A stretch of DNA of 29,360 nucleotides, from assembly GCF_000090795.2 (NCBI RefSeq), contig NW_003546680.1, positions 1 to 29,360 on the forward strand, written 5' to 3'. A model generated the notes under the pieces. It did not search any database and was not told where the DNA came from. It saw only the letters and a program-made list of their open reading frames with translations. Both the position numbers and the translations under genes were made by a program. Below are positions 27,771 through 29,360 of this stretch, piece by piece (the first letter of the stretch is position 1; every line of letters begins with the position of its first letter). The stretch is from Amphimedon queenslandica (taxonomy: Eukaryota; Porifera; Demospongiae; Haplosclerida; Niphatidae).

Positions 27771-29291
27771 ATGGCGGACAAAAAGGAGCAAAATTATGCA
27801 CTCTTGGAAAAAGACCCAAAAAGAATAAAACAATTAAAGTAAGAGTTAATGATACTAGTAATGATGATAATATTATTTGTAGCGTTGATTAATGAGCATT
27901 TTAAATTAAATTTATACGGCTTCATGTATATGTACATGTATTTTATATCATCGATTATCGTTAGGTTGTATCTTGAAGCTAACAGATTGTATGATAAGAG
28001 AAGGTTAATAACTAAACAAGAGAATGGGGAATATTCTATACCAGTTATACTGGACCACACCAAAGACAAAGACGATTCTCATTCAACAGAGATTAGTGAT
28101 CTGAAATCATCGAGTATTGATCCGAAATCACCAAGTATTGATCTGAAATCACCAAGTATTGATCCGAAATCACCAAGTATTGATCTGAAATCACCGAGTA
28201 TTGATCCGAAATCACCAAATATTGATCTGAAATCACCGAGTATTGATTTGAAATCACCAAGTATTGATCTGAAATCACCGAGTATTGATCCAGAGACTCT
28301 CCTCAAAGATCACCCACAACTGTCCAGCTGTAGACTAGTAGTGGATGAAGCCACAGTCTCTACAAGGAAGCAACCATCAGATATTGTGGTCTTTATAGAA
28401 ACTGTACATAAAATACTCAAAGACACTGATCATCTTTTAAACCAGGAGGATAAAGAGCTACTCCCCTCCTTCCTCTCTCAACTGCCCTCCATTAAGATAC
28501 AGCGACACTCTGACCTGGTACTGTTATCAAAAGGAGGGAGCACTCATCAATTGTGGAACAGACTACAGTCAATATATCCTCCATTATGGACTCAGGTATC
28601 TCAGTCTCTTCATTGCAACAGGATAGCGGTATCCTCCATTATAAAACCCAATGGTTACCGATCACCTAACACTAGACTGGTCCTTGGTACCAGTGGTTGG
28701 GTAGAGCACACTGATAATGGAGTTAAGTATGTGTTTGATATCACTCAGTGTATGTTCAGTAGGGGAAACATCACTGAGAAGATTAGGATGGGATCACTGG
28801 ACTGTAGAGGAGAAACTGTAGTAGATCTGTATGCTGGTGAGAGATTATATAAGTAGTGGTTTTGTTTGGTTTAGTTGTACATGTTTTAATTGGGCCCATT
28901 GTGTCCATTTTTGAGCAATTTAATTTTTTTTAATTTTGACAAATAACTACTAGCTGGCACCAACCTGAACTGCCAGTTATGTCTATAACAGACATGTTAT
29001 AGACATGTCTATAACATATTAACATGTTGTTAGCCCTATTGCGCCTGTTCTTTTAGAATTCTCAGGCACTTCATTGGTATCCTATCACCCAGGCCTACTA
29101 TTATTATTACTATCATTGTTTTATGTACAGGTATAGGATACTTTACCCTGTCATTACTGGTCCATACTGGTGTAGAGTGTGTTCATTGCTGTGATTGGAA
29201 TGAGTCAGCATTAGAAGGACTGAGGAGAGGACTAATAGCTAATGATATTAATAATGAGAGGTGTATCATACACTATGGGGACAATAGAAAA
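27771..29291 (+). CDS. TYW2: TYW2/TRMT12 wybutosine-tRNA aminocarboxypropyl transferase, 3' end outside window
   Basis: Exons: 27771-27838, 27965-28836, 29131-29291 (then donor GTAAGT); 367 codons visible. The C-terminal half matches animal TYW2: GTSGWVEHTDNGVKY, FDITQCMFSRGNITEK and the S-adenosylmethionine site VDLYAGIGYF (309-318), then CDWN and HYGDNRK. TYW2 transfers the aminocarboxypropyl group of AdoMet to the wybutosine precursor at position 37 of tRNA-Phe. The N-terminal half has an unusual insert: nine heptads of the type KSPSIDP/KSPSIDL (residues about 69-132) encoded by a 21-bp minisatellite. The rest of the Rossmann domain lies beyond the window. Confidence 0.92.
28101..28292 (+). 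repeat. 21-bp coding minisatellite in TYW2, nine units
   Basis: Unit of the type AAATCACCAAGTATTGATCC plus G, in frame. The last codon of the units runs P, L, P, L, P, L, L, L, P, so the first part has a 42-bp higher-order period. The encoded heptad has repeated SPS and Asp residues. Confidence 0.95.
28994..29017. repeat. Perfect 24-base palindrome in TYW2 intron 2
   Basis: Begins ATGTTATAGACA and is followed by its exact reverse complement. The core AGACATGTCT (29001-29010) and AGACATGTTA (28990-28999), one base apart, resemble two p53-family half-sites (RRRCWWGYYY), the second with one mismatch. Function unproven. Confidence 0.6.
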
Positions 29292-29360
29292 GTAAGTAAT
29301 AATGTTGAATTTACTATAATGTAAGTCATTATGACCTTGTGCAATAATGCTAGGGTAAGT

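Noticed and set aside
28079..28306. Minus-strand repeat frames (SILGDFR and ISDQYLV repeats)
   Set aside because: Antisense shadows of the 21-bp TYW2 minisatellite; a repeat whose length is a multiple of three stays open in several frames.

Overview
This window reads as animal (metazoan) nuclear DNA: AT-rich, with short GT-AG introns, head-to-head gene pairs, and unmistakable animal genes (a GLIS-type zinc-finger factor, ZRANB2, the sulfhydryl oxidase GFER/ALR). The compact intron-bearing genes mixed with a young array of AIG1/GIMAP-type GTPases suggest a marine invertebrate. My best guess is a demosponge such as Amphimedon, but this is an inference from style and gene content, not a match. 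A run of ten N at 18214-18223 shows it is an assembled scaffold.

Layout. (1) 1-1670: satellite monomers, exons 1-2 of GFER (minus strand), an intergenic promoter and the first 28 codons of GLIS. This is a diverged second copy of 18624-20197. (2) 1671-10195: six AIG1/GIMAP-type GTPase genes, all minus strand and essentially single-exon, with relics and satellite monomers between them. One copy is frameshifted. (3) 10796-11860: a single-exon secreted metallo-beta-lactamase-fold protein of the ComEC type. (4) 12250-16701: two further GTPase genes on the plus strand, with GTPase relics, a 200-bp MITE and a 557-bp terminal-inverted-repeat element lying directly before the last start codon. (5) 16944-17943: the first four exons of a WRN/RecQ helicase, stopping inside helicase motif I. 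(6) 18367-24892: complete three-exon GFER and complete four-exon GLIS, head to head. (7) 25301-29291: seven-exon ZRANB2 (minus) head to head with the wybutosine enzyme TYW2/TRMT12 (plus, running off the window). A satellite array fills the last ZRANB2 intron.

The region of interest is 1671-16701. Its GTPases share one plan: variable acidic N-terminus, AIG1 G domain with an odd G4 motif (TFAN), then a C-terminal glycine-zipper hydrophobic segment that could insert in membranes. The cluster shows all signs of rapid birth and death: near-identical tandem copies, older pairs, broken copies, 5' relics and mobile-element insertions. It surrounds a secreted DNase-like protein and interrupts a housekeeping helicase. 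A role in innate immunity or self-defence is plausible from the GIMAP family but is inference.

Multi-exon genes are listed once each, from start codon to stop (or last visible exon), with exon coordinates in the evidence. All exon phases were checked by hand and join in frame.
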